From the NCBI GenBank assembly GCA_023374025.1, contig SIJG01000126.1:27842-91841 (forward strand): 64,000 nt of DNA. Direction: 5' to 3'. Below are positions 1-14,334 of the stretch, in pieces. Below the pieces are notes generated by a model that made no database searches, was not told the DNA's origin, and saw only the letters and a program-made list of their open reading frames with translations. Source of the stretch: Heterodera schachtii. Taxonomy: Eukaryota; Nematoda; Chromadorea; Rhabditida; Heteroderidae. The translations under genes were made by a program, and so were the position numbers. The stretch's first letter is position 1, and each line of letters begins with the position of its first letter.

Positions 1-88
1 TGATTCCAAGTGTAGCGATGAGTCCGTAAATTAGTGCGCATCCAATTATTGACCAGCTGGGATGAACATCTTTGAAGGCCAAATAAAG
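1..88 (-). CDS. candidate exon with a membrane segment, cut by the window edge
   Basis: Read on the minus strand, a splice acceptor (TTTAG at 93-89) is followed by 88 nt open in one frame. The encoded peptide runs from KDVHPSW into a hydrophobic stretch (IIGCALIYGLIA) that looks like a membrane helix, and continues past the window edge. The plus strand is closed in all frames here. I do not recognise the protein. It could be the downstream exon of the island at 1280-1423. Splice site and open frame are seen; the coding call is inference. Confidence 0.35.
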
Positions 89-1279
89 CTAAATTCAAAT
101 TATTTAAAAATGATTTCATTTTAATGATACCATTTCGTTCGCTGTTTCATTCATTTGACTTTTTTAATTGAGTTTTATTTAATGCCTTGCCAAAGTTAAT
201 TACAATAATGAAATTGGCTGAAAAAAGCGCACATTCATTCACCTTACAATTTAATTAATTTTTCTGAATTTAAAATGTTTATGATCTTTTGGTACGCTTT
301 TCTTTTCACCGCAAAATTTACAGTATTCCATATGGCAATTAAATTTTAATTAATGTTGACAATGAAGCAATTTGAATAAGAAATGAAAAAAAAAATTCAG
401 CAGCTGTAAATTTTATTGAATTACCGACATTAATTCCAAAATAATTAAATGTCACTTTCTGTCGGTGTTTGTGAAGTTTCTTAAATCTGAGAAATGTGGT
501 AAAAAAAATTTTATGATGACATTTAATTTTTTTGACATCCCATAAAATATTCGGAATTGCTTAGAATCATTTAATACAATAAATGTATATAAAATAATTA
601 AAAAAAATTTTTTTTTTAAATAGATATTCTAACTTTATACGTATATAACTTTGACATAACTAATTTAATTTATTATTAATTTTGGCCATAAAAATTTCTG
701 ATTAGTTTCTTTAGGTGATCAATTCTGGCACAGAACCATAAGGTCAATTAGTTTAAGTTTAAGGGGTTTGATCTCTGCTCACAAAATTTAAATATTATGC
801 ATTAAAGTATTTATTTCTATTTATGTTTCAATTTTTTTTTGAAATAAATTATCAAATTTTTTAAAAATATATTTTAAGTATTAAAAAGCATTAAAAAACA
901 TTTCAGTTCAAACGAATACATCATATCGGTTCACTTTCTATGCACTTCACTTCTCCATTATCGCTTCTTCTATCCAATTGCATTAATTTGAGCTTAATGA
1001 CCTCAATGAAAAATTTTTAATCATAAAAATTTTAAAATTTCCTGTCCCCGAATTTTTTCTGAAATTTAGAAGAGACGTACTAACAAAGCCAAATCTTTTA
1101 TTCAAAGTTTTAAATTTTTAACTTTTTTTTAAAGATTTTTTAAATATTTTCTGACAAATGAGATTGTCCGCAAGTGTCCGTCCGCAAATGTCCGTAAGGC
1201 TCCAAATTAAATCATGTTTTCGGCTGTTCAAAAATCCCTTAAATTTTATTATCGGAATTACTTCTTCAATTTAAAATTT

Positions 1280-1423
1280 TAGCATCCTGCCACGAGGTCA
1301 GAAACTTCTGCCGAGCTATGATGATGGTTCACCGCTTCGCCAAAGTATGGACGATATATGAACGTATCAATTTCATCATTTGCTGCTGGCGTAAAAAATA
1401 TGCCAAAAAGCACTAGAAAACAA
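1280..1423 (-). CDS. candidate exon in a GC island
   Basis: A GC-richer island in AT-rich DNA. On the minus strand a TTTTCTAG acceptor is followed by about 45 open codons. They begin hydrophobic (LFGIFF), pass through TPAANDEID and IYRPYFGEAV, and end at TAA. Possible phase-0 donors (GAA|GTTTCT, CTC|GTGGCA) could join it to the exon at 1-88, which also starts in phase 0. A shorter plus-strand frame (ILPRGQKLLPSYDDG) is open as well, so the strand is not settled. No family recognised. Confidence 0.25.
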
Positions 1424-1610
1424 TGGCAAAAATGAGAAGGGTTAGAACGGTTTGTCGCATCATTTTTAAATTATTTTTTTTTAAAAAATATTTAAAAATT
1501 TTCTGAGTGAATTTAGTCGTTACATACAGAAATTTTAATTTTATTTAAGGGAAAATTCTTCCTTTTCAGCAATGTAAATATGAGAAAGGTTTCAAAAAAT
1601 TTGGGATCAT

Positions 1611-2684
1611 TATCAAATTTATTGGTTCTTTTCGGTTTTGTGACCCCCCCTAAAATTTTAAAATAAAAAGTTTTTTTCTAGGGTAATTTGGGACGCTGAT
1701 CACGAATATGACATTTATTTTTCAAAATTCCGAATCCCGAATTCGAATTCGAACAAAAATTCTAAATTCATAAATTACAAGGAAAGCATATATCTAGGGG
1801 TTTTCGAGGTCGCTGAAAACAATTATGACATCCATTTTGACCAAATTCGAAACCGGAACCTTGACTCGAACCAAAAAACGAGAAGTTAATTTACGACAAA
1901 TTTAAAAGGTAAAAATATCCATCATAGGTCTCAGACTCAAAATTGCATAAAAACACTTTTATAGGTTTTCCTAGGTGCTGAAAACGCTTAAACCTCAACC
2001 TCTCAAAAAAACTGCTGCCAAATCGAAAATTTGAGTGAAAAGGGAGGCAGCTATGCTTTTAAAACGGTCAATCACACAAATTTGGTATCATTCGAAAGCT
2101 CTTGATGATCTAAGTCTAAAAATTCGCAAAAAAGAGTATGCGAAGACGGAGCAAGTAGTAGGGCGAGACGGAGGGCGCAGGAAAAAGTCTGACGAGCGCC
2201 GCAGGCGGTTGACTGCGGGGGCCCGAAGGGCCCCCGCCAATCAGTCAACCGCCTGCGGATCACGCGCGGACTTCTTCCGTAGCACGTAGTCTCGACCCAC
2301 CTACTGGCCGCCGTAGTCGAGTGTGCGGCGGTTTTTTAGCGCAATAAGCTAAATTCAAAATTTTATATTTGACGTTCTTTGGATCGTTTTTGTTGCATAT
2401 TTGAATTTTGTCAGAATAAAAATTTCTTTTTTGCTGTTAGAGTCCGGGTTTCGAATTTTGTCAAAATGGATGTCATAATCGTTTTCAGCGACCTCGAAAA
2501 CCCCTAGATATATGTTTTCCTTGTAATTTATCAATTTACAATTTTTATTCGAATTCGGGTTCGGAATTTTAAAAAATAAATGTCATATTCGTGATCAGCG
2601 CCCCAAATTACCCTAGAAATGAGTCTTTATTTTAAAATTTCAGGGTGGGGTCACAAAACCGAAAAGAACCACAAATTCAACCAT
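1611..2684. mobile_element. foldback-type element with ~250-bp terminal inverted repeats
   Basis: The arms at about 1611-1862 and 2437-2684 are inverted copies, roughly 90% alike by eye. Shared landmarks are GGTTCTTTTCGGTTTTGTGA, CTAGGGTAATTTGGG, GCTGATCACGAATATGACAT and CTAGGGGTTTTCGAGGTCGC. The centre holds a GC-rich hairpin (2199-2258). No transposase frame is visible, and I could not define a target duplication. The reading frames on both strands between 2035 and 2289 only pass through the hairpin. Best described as a non-autonomous inverted-repeat transposon; superfamily unknown. Confidence 0.7.
2199..2258. repeat. long GC-rich hairpin inside the foldback element
   Basis: Left arm 2199-2224 and right arm 2228-2258 pair as CCGCAGGCGGTTGACTG plus CGGGGGCCC around a GAA loop. 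The only irregularity is a 5-nt bulge (CCAAT) in the right arm. It is far more GC-rich than its surroundings. The GAA (or TTC) loop inside a GC stem recurs in the Helitron at 20.9-23.4 kb. Confidence 0.85.
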
Positions 2685-5600
2685 AATAGAAGTTTTAAAG
2701 AAAGTTTTATAAATATATTTTCACCTATACATAATCAACAAAAAAAAATAAGTACAAAAAACAATGTGAATTTACCGGTTCGGAACAAGATATGGCAGAC
2801 TGCAGGAATTAAAGTTAAAATATTATACAAATTGTATATGCATTTTTGGCAAAAAAAAACCCGAAAATTAATAGATTTATCTATAGCCTTATATTACATA
2901 GTAACTTCAAACAAAAACAAATTTAAGAAAATCTTTTCTTTTTGAGTCCAAAGTAAAATTAAAATATATAAAATCAAAAATGATATATTTGGTATTTTTA
3001 AAAATGTTTTTAACATTTAATAGTTATCATAATAACTCAAATACCTTATTTATAAAAGATAAAATATATTTTATTAAAAGTTTATTGTATAAATCTTTAG
3101 TCAAAATTTTTTTTAATATGTGAATAAATTTTACATTAAAAAAATAAAAGCTTTTTATTTTGAAGCAAATAGTATTACTTTTTTCAAATTTTAAATAATT
3201 TATGACTTTTAGATATTTAATATGTTCAACAAACTTTATTCAAAATAAAATTCAAAAAGAAAAAGAGAAAGACGGAGTTTAAACGACTTTTTCGTCGTTT
3301 GAATTATAATGGCATTTTTTCGTTAATAAAGACGTTTTTTCATTCACTAATTCCAAACCCCTGACTGGAATTCGAACAAAAAATCGAAAGTCCTTATTTT
3401 CAAATTTAGCATTTTTTGTTCAACGTAAATTAGACTACAATACTTTATGCTAGAGAACTTTCTAATAAATATTTCTGTCACTAATACATTTTCAACTGAC
3501 GCATTTTCGTGTACTAAATAAAAAAAGAATTTTCTTTTATTAAAAGATAATTAGATAAAAACAAAATATTGAACAATATGGATTTATAAAAATTAATTTT
3601 TCTTCACATCTTCCACCTCTTTGGAATATACACGACCAAAAATACTTGAAAGATACGGCATAAGAAAATTATAAATTATTAATATTAAAATTAATATTAT
3701 TTTTATATTAAAAACTTCAAATTTTATCGCAATGCAACGACTCAGAAATCAATAGAATAAATAAATATACATCACATGGAATATTGGACGACTTATTTTT
3801 TGCAATGCAATTAATTTGTCCCAACTTTTCTTATCTAAAAGAATAAAAAAACAAAGCGTTTAAAATAAAGGTAAAATAGTCCAACCAAACAAATTCAATT
3901 AATATAAATAAACTACATCTCATTCTCATAATAATTACTTATGTATTTGCTCTTTAAGATATTATTTAATAAAACTATAAACTTTATTTTATATTATTTA
4001 ATATTTAAAATGCAAAAATTTACGAAATTTAATTGAGAAAAGATATGTAGAAAATCAACAAATCCTATTTGAAAAATAAAATTATTGAAAAGTAATTTTT
4101 CTTTCTTTTAAAAACATTAATTATTTTTATGTTATATTCAAATTAAGTGTTGCGTGCAGAACAAAGGTCATATCCCAGCAAGATTGTAATAAATATTTTA
4201 TTTCTTAAATTAATCTTTATTTTCTCATAAAAATATATTTAAAGTTTATTTCTATAAGAAAGTGTAGAATTTGCTTAGAATAAAAATTTTTTCAATATTA
4301 GAAAAACATACAGTAATCATAATATAAAAACAAACCCAATTTGTTGAATTACTTTGAGAAATAAGGAAAGAGATCGGAATATTGAGAATCGTTAGAGAAC
4401 ATCATAAAAATGATTTTTCAAATAAAAAAAAATATTAAAATAATCCAAGTCTAAAGCCAAACAAAAATAGAATATTTTCGCAGATAACATGTCAAAAACA
4501 TTGACTAATTATAAAAAAATAAATATTTTGAAATTTTTATTAGATGTTGATTAAATACTTTGAAAACCCAGCATTAATAAATTTGAAACATAAAATTTGG
4601 TTATTAATACGTGAAATTGTTTTATTTTAAAGGTTTGAACGTTTAGTTAATGAATTTATTATTTTTAATTGACAAAATATTTTACCAGTACAAGAAGAGT
4701 TTTCCTTTGTTTGCATTAAATGAAACTTTTGTAAATCAAATTTTATAAAAATAATATTTGTCAGAATTAAGCTTTCTGTAAACATATGAAAAATGTACTA
4801 TTATTTTGATTAATAAAAAGAATCAATGAATAATAATTATCAAAAAAAAAATTATATGAGTTATCAAAAAAATTATCATTAAAATTACGTTCAACCAATA
4901 AAACGGTAATAGCACCAGCTAATATTGGTAGAGTCTGAATTAAAAGAAAAAATTGAATTAAAATTGTTCAAATAAAAGATTAAGATTAAAAAACTTGGAG
5001 TTATAACTTTCAAATTTTAATACTCACTCAAAAATTTAAACTCCCACCAATTTAGATCTAATTTTATTTCAATTATCTAAAATATAAAAATATTGTCCTA
5101 ATACTCGATATGTAGCCAAATGAGTATCGACCTAGTTTGCGGTCTTAATCTACACCAGAAATACAGTTAGGGAATACTAACATTAAATTAAATAAATAAT
5201 TTGGTTTGAAACAATAAATGAAAGTTAATTTTTATATTTGAAATCATAAATGATTTTTTATTCAAATTTATTGCATAAAATTAAATTGATACAATAAATC
5301 TTTCAGTTCAATTACTTGAATGATTAATCGACCGAGTCAAGTTTTATCTGTATAAGATAGGAGAAAGGCAGTGATAGAAAAATATTATTCAGGAGGTTCA
5401 GCTTCTAGTGAACCTATTTTTCGATGAAATTGTGAAATTATGTGGGAAAGATCAATTCAGCACTTAAATATTACTTTATAATTGTTTAAAAATACTAGAT
5501 AATCGAAAAAAAGGCCGGGAAATATTCAATTACTTGTAGTACAGTATGGTTGCCCGAGTTGGCATCTTTCGATTACCCGAAGCGTAACAAACCAGATCCA

Positions 5601-6200
5601 TTTTTAATAATAGAAAGTAAAATAATATATTCATAAATACATAGCCTTCAATGTTATATTATTTATAATAGAAATATTAAAAAGAATAAGATTAAAAGAA
5701 AAATTATACCACAAATTTTGAAAATAATTAATTATATCATTTCAGTTAAAAAGATAGTAAATAAATTATTTGAAACAAAAACATTTTGTTTCCTAAATGA
5801 GAAAATTCAAAGAAATCATTTTATTTTGTTAACAAATTACCACAAGGTCAACTTTAGTCACACAGAAAATGAATCCACGATTAACTCCAAAAATATTAAA
5901 AAATATATTTAAAATTAATGATTCAAATTATGGCAATGAACAAATTCTCTTAATTTATAAATTAAAAAAATAATCCTGTACATAATAAATGGAGATAATA
6001 AATAAAACATTGATTAATTAATCAAATAGATTAATTTATCTATTTACATATTTGAACAAAAAATTAATTTTATTATTAAATAAACAAATTTTCGATTTAG
6101 AAGTTCATTGGTATATGTTTAAATTTTTAAATGTAAACATAAAAAAAAGTTTTAGTTACGGGTGAACCCTCGCGAGTGACCTTCACACAGCAACACCTAC

Positions 6201-6243
6201 CTTGACGAAAAATGAGATACAACAAAAAATTGTAAATCAACCA
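6201..6243 (-). CDS. candidate 43-nt internal exon
   Basis: On the minus strand the segment is bounded by an acceptor (ATTTAG) and a strong donor (CAAG|GTAGGT). One frame encodes WLIYNFLLYLIFRQ, which looks like part of a membrane helix. It is short and AT-rich upstream, so chance is possible. Confidence 0.25.
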
Positions 6244-8733
6244 CTAAATAATTTCATTTATATTTAAACCCCAAAAAATTACTATAATTAAAAATCTTTA
6301 AAATCAAAAAAATAAACATTTAAAATATAAAATCAAAAAATAAAAAATTATAAACCAACAATTTTCGAAAATAAAAAATTATTTCATATTCTACGCAATT
6401 GAAAAATGAATAAACTGTTTCATTAAGTATTAATCAATTAATTGCTAAAAAATAAATTGTACATAAAATATTTTTAAATCCCACCCTAATGGAAACATGA
6501 CAAAAACAAAACATTATAGGCAATTTTTGTTTATCATATACATGTGTTACTATCAAATAACAAATAATTTAATGATATACGTAAAAAATATAAAGTTTTC
6601 ATTATATTTTTAAAATAAACATAAATATATAGAAAGCCTTAAGGCTAAATAATTAATTTACATTGTATAAAAGATTAATTTGAACCCATATAACTATGAT
6701 AATTTTGTAATTTACTTTATCTAATTAATAAAAAATAAATTAAGATATTAAAAAATAAATACAAAGAAAAAATAATATTTTTTAAATACAATTTATATAA
6801 GATGATAAAACCGAGAAACTTTAGAGCAAGTAAAATTTTACTTTAAAATGTGACTGAATTGTTTATTTTCAAAAAATAAATGAAAAGACAACATACTATA
6901 TTAACATTAATTTGATAATTATTTATACCATAAAGATCACAAATGCCTTTAAATTCATTAGAAAAATAAAGTTCAAGAATTATGTCTTTCTCATTTTCTA
7001 ATTAGTATATTTTTTCTGAATTATTTCTTAAAGTTTCAAATAATAAAATAAAACTTGAGTAAAATTGTCGTCAATATATAAAATATATTTTATTATACCT
7101 AAAAATAATCAAACATCTGCTGGATGAAAAACTATAAAAACAAAAGTCCATTTAAAAATAAATTTTTCAAAATAAACACATCCATACTTATTTTAATTGT
7201 TTTATTTCTTTTATAGCTTATTTGTTTGTTTTTATAAAGTTTTTTAATCTTATAGCATACTATAAATGCAAAAGCAAATATTTTTCGGAATTTTCAATTT
7301 TTATACTTGAAAGTATTTTGGGTTTCATGAATTTTTATTCAAATTTACTATATAAAATCAAATTCTACATAAATGTTTTAGTTGTTGAAATTACTTGAAA
7401 TTTGTTATTGGCTAAAATTAATTTTTTAAATAAAATTATTTCTTACATTTTATAATATAAAAATTTGTGAAAAATAAAAAATTAACATATATATTTATTA
7501 AATAATTATAAGAAAAAATTGTTTATTTATTTTCTTTAACATTTATATTTATTTATTTAAATATAAGAATAGATTTTGTTTTTATTTTTCTAAGTTTTTT
7601 CACTAACTTTGTTTTTCTCTTGAGCGCCCATCTTCTTAATTGAATTTTTAATAGCCATAAAATTTTGATATATATATATATATATATATAATTTCTCTTC
7701 GAGTTCAAAATATTTTTAAGTTATTTTAGTGCAATTATCAGCATATGATGAATTATTTAAAGAAATTAAAAAATTAATTAATTAATTATACAGTAAGTAT
7801 GTTAGTTATCAAAAGTTTTTATGTGCGTTTTGCTCAAAGACCAAAACTGAATAGATTTTTTAACATTTATTGTTCCTATCGGCAAAGAAAATCATTATCT
7901 CAATTGACAAGACTTTCTAGCAAAGGAGGGCAAAATAAAATGCCATGACAGAGGTTTTGTAATTTAAACTGTAGTCAAAATCTATTTGGAAATTGGATTC
8001 AATTTTTTTATAATAGTCTTTATGATAAAAATATTATTCATAATGAAAATAATTTAATCCTACAAAAATAAATTTAAAAAGATTGAAATCAAAATTTAAC
8101 AATTTTGGGTTTATTATAAAGTTGGACTAAAAAGCTATACAAAAAAGAATATTTGTCTGGAGGACAAGAGGAGAAATGCAGTTCTTAGCGATGAATAAAC
8201 ACAGATTTGTTAAACAAAATCCGAAAGATGAATAGAAATCAAAAGACTTATTTAAAACCATGTAAAATTAAACAATTCAAATAAAATGAATTTTAGAGCA
8301 TATCAAAATGCGATAAAACCATGATCAAATAAGTGTAAATGAATTTTGATAAAAAATATGAAACAAATATAAATTAAAATTGTAAAAAATATTTATAACA
8401 ATCATTTAACAAATTTACAGTTAACTTAATGCCATTCATTTAACAAATGTAATAAATAATAAATGTTAAACCAAATAAATTGACCAACCAAAAAAATGAA
8501 GAAAACTATGTCTTGGTCTACGAGATTAGACAATCGACTTCAAATCATCTCCCAACATCAGACAAATTTTCTAATAAAACAAAAAAAAATTGGTAAATTG
8601 AAATCAAATTAAAGAAATTGCTAACTTATGAACTATATAATAAAAGAAAACCAAATTCTCCCAGTCAAGTAAAATCATCATTAAAAGAAAACTGATTAAA
8701 TTACATGATATAATTAAAATTATTATAAAATAG

Positions 8734-8816
8734 TTAAAACAATATTTGTCCGACCACTAAAAGGTGTTCCGATATCGCTTCATAAAGGTGATCAGAACAT
8801 TTATTTTAATGTGTGA
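8734..8816 (+). CDS. candidate exon in a GC island (8.5-8.9 kb)
   Basis: After an AG at 8732-8733 one frame stays open for 26 codons to TGA, containing VRPLKGVPISLHKGDQNIYF. A GTGTGA donor lies just before the stop. Two neighbouring plus-strand islands look similar: 8500-8575 (one frame reads YVLVYEIRQSTSNHLPTSDK) and 8842-8890 (WAAIKDASARHITG). Three close islands on one strand suggest one gene, but the phases could not be joined with certainty. Confidence 0.25.
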
Positions 8817-11131
8817 TTGATGAATATTGTATGATTTAAAGCATGGGCGGCGATTAAAGACGCTTCAGCACGTCATATAACAGGGAGCTTTTGCGTGTTA
8901 AATTTTACATTGTTTAAATTTAGCCTAATTTAACGAGGAAATTTATGGTAAATATAAAATTTTTTATCCTTAATCTATGAAAATTAAATTCAGTATAATG
9001 AATTTGCGCAAAAATGCAAAAAATTAACCACTCAATTATAAATAAAATTATCGTGCAGAATGCTCGCATTACCGAATAGAATGCTCGCAACTGTTTTTTA
9101 AATAAAAAATATAAAGATTAATATTAATTCAGTTCCGACCCTAAAAACACGAAATGGTGTTGGCACTTGTTTTTTGATATTAAATAAATTTAACTAATGT
9201 TAAGGCACGCAGAAATTTTAAAATAATAAAAAAAAGATCGAGTGAAACAGCATCATTTTCCTAAAAAATGAATTAAATATTTTAGTTTTAAAAAGATTTT
9301 TAATAATAATGATTGACCAAAATCTATTCTTAGCAATTAATATAAACTTTTGGGAGTTGATAAATATGATAATATAATACGTGCAAGATATTATTTTGTT
9401 AGTTTATATGTTTTCCAAAATTATTTGGAACCAGATTAAATAGAAAAACATAAGAAAACGATGTTTTTTATTGCAAATAATGGAAATATTGAATTCTTTT
9501 TTTAAATAATTCAAATTTGAATTCCTTTATGATTCATGTTTAGTAAAATATTTTTAACCGGAATATACCATATTAATCTCGCGTTTTATAATTTTTTCTG
9601 TCTTCTATATTTCTTAATTCAATTATTGATTAGTTTTTTTAAATTTAATTTTCTAATAATTCAATTATTTTTTACTCTCTATTTAATTATTTTTTCTATG
9701 TTATTTATTTTGGATTTATAAACAATTAAAAAATTTACAACTGATTTTAAAAATCATTCTTAAATTTTTTTTGATAAGTTGGTTAGGGTTTTTGTTTGTA
9801 AATTTTAGTTGATTAGTAATAACTTTCTCGCGACGAGCTTCTTTCTTCTTTTCTTGGATAGCTGGAATGAGAAACTTTTTCAAAAAAGAGATTTTCTTGT
9901 ATTTTCATATTTATAAATTTTTGTTGTTGTTTTTTTTGTACATATAAAACAAGCAATTTTATTAATAGAATTTGATTACAAACCAATAGAAGCAATTTCT
10001 CTTGTCTATATTTTTAAATTTTTAAATTCTAGATTAATAAGTTTTTTACTGGAAAATTATTTGTCTTTGTTTTCTTGAAATTGCTCAAAAATTATAATTT
10101 TATAAATTTTATGAATTATATTTGCCCAAAAACTTTTGTCAAAAATCAAACAAATTAAACATTCTTAATTTTCGATAACTCTAAGAATTCTCTATTTTCT
10201 TCATGATTGAACAAACGTTATGGCCAAAAGTGAATGATGTCAAGATTTCTTAATTTTATTGGTCCTGAGAAAATTTTTGTTAGAATTTTTAATGATTAAA
10301 ATTATTTTAAGTCTAATAAAATTTACTTTATAAATTATTTAGCTTTTTATTTTCTTGTTATCATTTGGTAGCCTTAGTTTTCTCAAAAAAATTTGTCTAA
10401 AATCAAAAAAGTTATGAGGAAAAGGTTCCTGATTCATTGAATACTTTTGGCTATAATTTTGTTCAAAGTTCGTGAATTTTTTGGAATTTTGCAGGCATAT
10501 TGAGAATTGTTAGAGCTATCAAATGATATGAAGATATAAAATTTGGTTGGCATTGACAAAAAGTTATGGGTGTTTTTTTGTTGAAAAATTTTCATTTGAT
10601 GGCTTTTAACGCCCTTATGGATGGTTTTATATAATACATAGCACCGAAAAAAAATCAGACAGTAGGAAAAGAGAGAGAGAGGAGTAGATAGGGAGGGAGA
10701 TAGAGAAAGTGGAGAGAGGAGCAGGAAAGAAACGAGAGAAATTAAAGAAATAATGACTATTTTTGTGTTTTTTCGTTTGGAAAAATGAAAATACGAATAA
10801 ATAGCAAAATAAAGCAACGGAGGTAAACCAAAACAAAACAAAAGGTCTATGAAATAAAAAACGGATTTTAATTTTAATATTGCAAAATTTAATGAGTTTT
10901 TTTGAAGATAATTTATACAGTAGTATCATGAGTCTATCTAAAGTTTTCTCCTGCTTATAGTTTTAACTATTATATAATTTTTTATGTGAAAAGTTAAAAT
11001 AATATATAATAATTCTTTTTTTTTCATCATTATAATTAATTTTATCATTTTTCTTTTGAATGGAACTTATGAGTGCAATTAATGAACATGGTTTAATTCA
11101 TTTTACAAGGTTTATTATTATTTAAACATAC

Positions 11132-11299
11132 ATGACGACACGTGGTGGAGGACTTCGGAATAGCGTAGTGTTGACGGACAATGAGCTAAAAACTCATTTA
11201 AATGAAGCAATTAAATCATTTTTATTAAGATTTTTCTATTATTACATACATTATTGCGTTAAAAGAAGTTTTTACACTTTTATTTTTGGTATTTTCTAA
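11132..11299 (+). CDS. candidate small ORF or first exon
   Basis: An ATG opens a 55-codon frame. Its first 29 codons lie in a GC-richer island (MTTRGGGLRNSVVLTDNELK and on); the rest is AT-rich and hydrophobic, as in read-through into an intron. The island part looks like a real N-terminus. No good GT donor is visible at the end of the island. A second ATG-started frame in an island follows at 11680-11757 (MSDEITTLNVTMARKALSK). Confidence 0.3.
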   Translation: MTTRGGGLRNSVVLTDNELKTHLNEAIKSFLLRFFYYYIHYCVKRSFYTFIFGIF

Positions 11300-13827
11300 T
11301 AAATAATTTTAAAAATATTGAATTCTTATTACAGCCATTTAAAAATAATTAACTTAGTACTTTTACTGAATCTATAGAAAACTGACAAAAATATTCAGCT
11401 GCATTTTTCTGTTATCGCCATGTCAACAGATATATAAATTTAATATTATTATCCTAAAAATTGGTTATCATCCCATATAATGGATTATTTTCGTAGACGA
11501 CATCGTAATGTCTTTTCTGCTCGGAAAATATAATATGTCACTGTAATTTAATGTGTATAAAAAGAAACTTTCAACATTGAATGTTTATATTTAAATTGCT
11601 CGGTTTATCATTTTTAATAATTAAAACAATTTTAATTAGATGGAATTTCAGTATTATTTGTTAGAATTTGTTATATCATATGAGTGATGAAATAACGACA
11701 TTAAATGTGACAATGGCGCGCAAAGCGCTTTCCAAAATATTTTTAAAGAGTAAATAAGTAGGGGGAAAACATTTTTAATAAAAGTTGTTCGTCTTCTAAT
11801 TACTTGTTATACGGCGTCGGAATCTTCTGTATTTCATTAAAAGCAATATTGAATTTGCTGCCCTTAAATTTTTTTGGTTTTGCAGGTATTAATATTTAAA
11901 TTAAACCAAGGCATGTTATTATTATGCAGGGTCCAATAATATCAAGTTTTTTTTTAAGAAATTGTTTTCATTTTTTCAATTATCTTATGAAAATATTACT
12001 AATTTTATTAAAGCTAACATTTTTTATTGTTATTTTTTTTAAATTTTTTATTTTATTTATTTTTTGATTTATTACTTTAATCCAATTTCATGCAACTCAC
12101 CTTAAAAATGATTAGGTTGTATTAGAATATTTAGCATATATTTGGCATTTTGAGAAAAAATTGTAAGAAAAATACAATTTGTTTGAAAGTAACGAAGTTA
12201 TTAAGACAGTTTTTGATCCATGCAAAGGAGGTAATTTACATTTATATAAAAACCGAAATATTTTCATAATAATTGTAAAATTATCAAAAATTGCTGAACA
12301 AAATAAGAATGCCTTTTAGAATTTACAGTGTAAAAATCCCAAACTTTCACATGCGCCAACTGGAGCACGAGATGAAAAGAAAATAAAAAGTTAAAATTTC
12401 TTAAACAATTATTATAATATTTAGTTGAGCAAATGAGGCTTTAATCATATTTAATGATATTCAAAAGTGGAATTGCTTTTCATTTGTTTTTTCTTTAAAT
12501 GGTAAAAGTTATATTCTTTTTTTCTAAGATTATTTTCTGGAATATGTGAATTTCTTTAAGTGATAAATATTCCTTGATAATAATGTTTCAAATTATTAAA
12601 TGACTGGTTAGTATTTTTTATTATACATTTATTAATGATTTTAATTTCATTTTGTAAATTTTTTAATTTAATTAAATTTAGCTTGTTTGCGTTTAATTTT
12701 AAAATAACAAGTTATTTTATTTACTCATTCACAAAAACGTTTTCGTGTTCCTAAATTCATAGTGATTAAATTCATATTTTAAATGTTTCTTTTATTAATA
12801 ATATCCTTGATAAGAATTTTTTATATTTTTTGAAAAAAACATTGGAATATTCAACCATCAACCATCTAGCATTATTATTAATATTTTTACATTCAAAAAA
12901 GTCTCTCGTTGTTATTCATAAACTTTTTATTGCCCTAAAGGGTTAATTTTTGCTGCCTTTTTACAAGTTTTTGTGCATTTTTTCACATTTTTCATGCCAA
13001 TTTTATATCCTATTTGTAATTTTTTTGTGCCTAAAAGTTCAGTCCCTACTAATTACATTTGGAAAAGTAATATTTGGATAAATAATAGACAAGTATGATC
13101 AATATACAGTTAAAACTTAAGCATTTTAATATTTGCAATTTAATATATATCTATGAATTATTCATTATTCTTTATTTGTATTTCTCTTATTCTATCAATT
13201 TTTATTTAATATTTATTGGAAAATTAATAAGCTAAACATTTTAAATCAATGAACTCCTATTTTATTTTAAATTTGAGTAAATCTATTTTCATAAATATTA
13301 TTATATCTTTCATATTTTAAAAAAACCCAAGTATATTTGCAACGCTTCGTGTGCAAGTGTATTCATTAACATTTCGTAATTTAATTATTCTTATTATTAA
13401 CAGTGCTTTTTTTTTATTAATGTTTAGATTTCTATTTGCATTGTTTTCAGTTTTTTTGAATATTAATTATTACAAATGCAAATATGATTTACATATGCAT
13501 CCATTAAATCATTGCAAGTTTGCCTTATTTATGATATCGCTGGTGTATTTCTCAAGATATTTATTTATTTTTTTAAACAAAAAAATGTATAAATAAAAAG
13601 CCATTAATTTAATAGGTTTAAATCAGACAAATTAAAAATAAATAATTTTTACATATTATGACGGTAGCAGTAAAAATATTTAATAGACGAAAGATATATT
13701 TATATTATACATATTCTTTTAAAATTAACGCATTGGGTTCAAAAATATAAAAAATAAAATATGTTTATGTTTGTATCAACATCTTTTAACTATCCTTCTT
13801 ACAATAGAATATAAATTATTTTAAGAA

Positions 13828-13983
13828 AAGAATTTTAATTTATTTTTTAATTGCATTGAATTATTAAAGAATTTTAATTTATTTTTTAATTGCATTGAAT
13901 TATTAAAGAATTTTAATTTATTTTTTAATTGCATTGAATTATTAAAGAATTTTAATTTATTTTTTAATTGCATTGAATTATTA
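13828..13983. repeat. 39-bp tandem repeat, 4 copies
   Basis: Four nearly identical head-to-tail copies of a 39-bp AT-rich unit that begins AAGAATTTTAATTTATTTTT. No gene overlaps it. Confidence 0.9.
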
Positions 13984-14334
13984 TTTAATAAAAAGATATT
14001 TTCATTGTCAATTTGGGCTAAAAATAATTTATAATAATAGTTATTTTCATTTTTTATTATCCAATTGTCACTATTAAAAGAATTATTTATTTATTTATTA
14101 TAAAATTATATTTTATGAATTGTTCATTGTTCTGAACAGCACTTAAAAATTTAAAATAGCAAAGCAAATGCTATCATAAAACTTCCAGCATAATTCATAA
14201 TGATGATATATGTGGTGAATACATTTTTGTATTTCCATATTTTTTAAATTTCGATTATTTTAATTTTGCAAGGAAACAAAAATTAATTTGTTTTAATTAT
14301 TTTCTATTTACTCTCTCTCTCTCTCTTTATTCAG

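Noticed and set aside
2035..2289. 84-codon frame in the foldback element and its minus-strand partner
   Set aside because: Runs through the GC hairpin, which has no stops on either strand; the product is low-complexity and R-rich.
9536..9721. Hydrophobic F/L/I-rich frames in very AT-rich DNA (also 13351-13596, 16939-17166, 46433-46699, 49676-49885)
   Set aside because: TTT/ATT-rich DNA gives such frames by chance; no splice sites, GC shift or polar segments supporting coding.
10434..10841. 135-codon minus-strand frame
   Set aside because: Crosses a GA-rich simple repeat (read as L/S/P-rich), overlaps another hydrophobic frame, and has no splice signals or domain.
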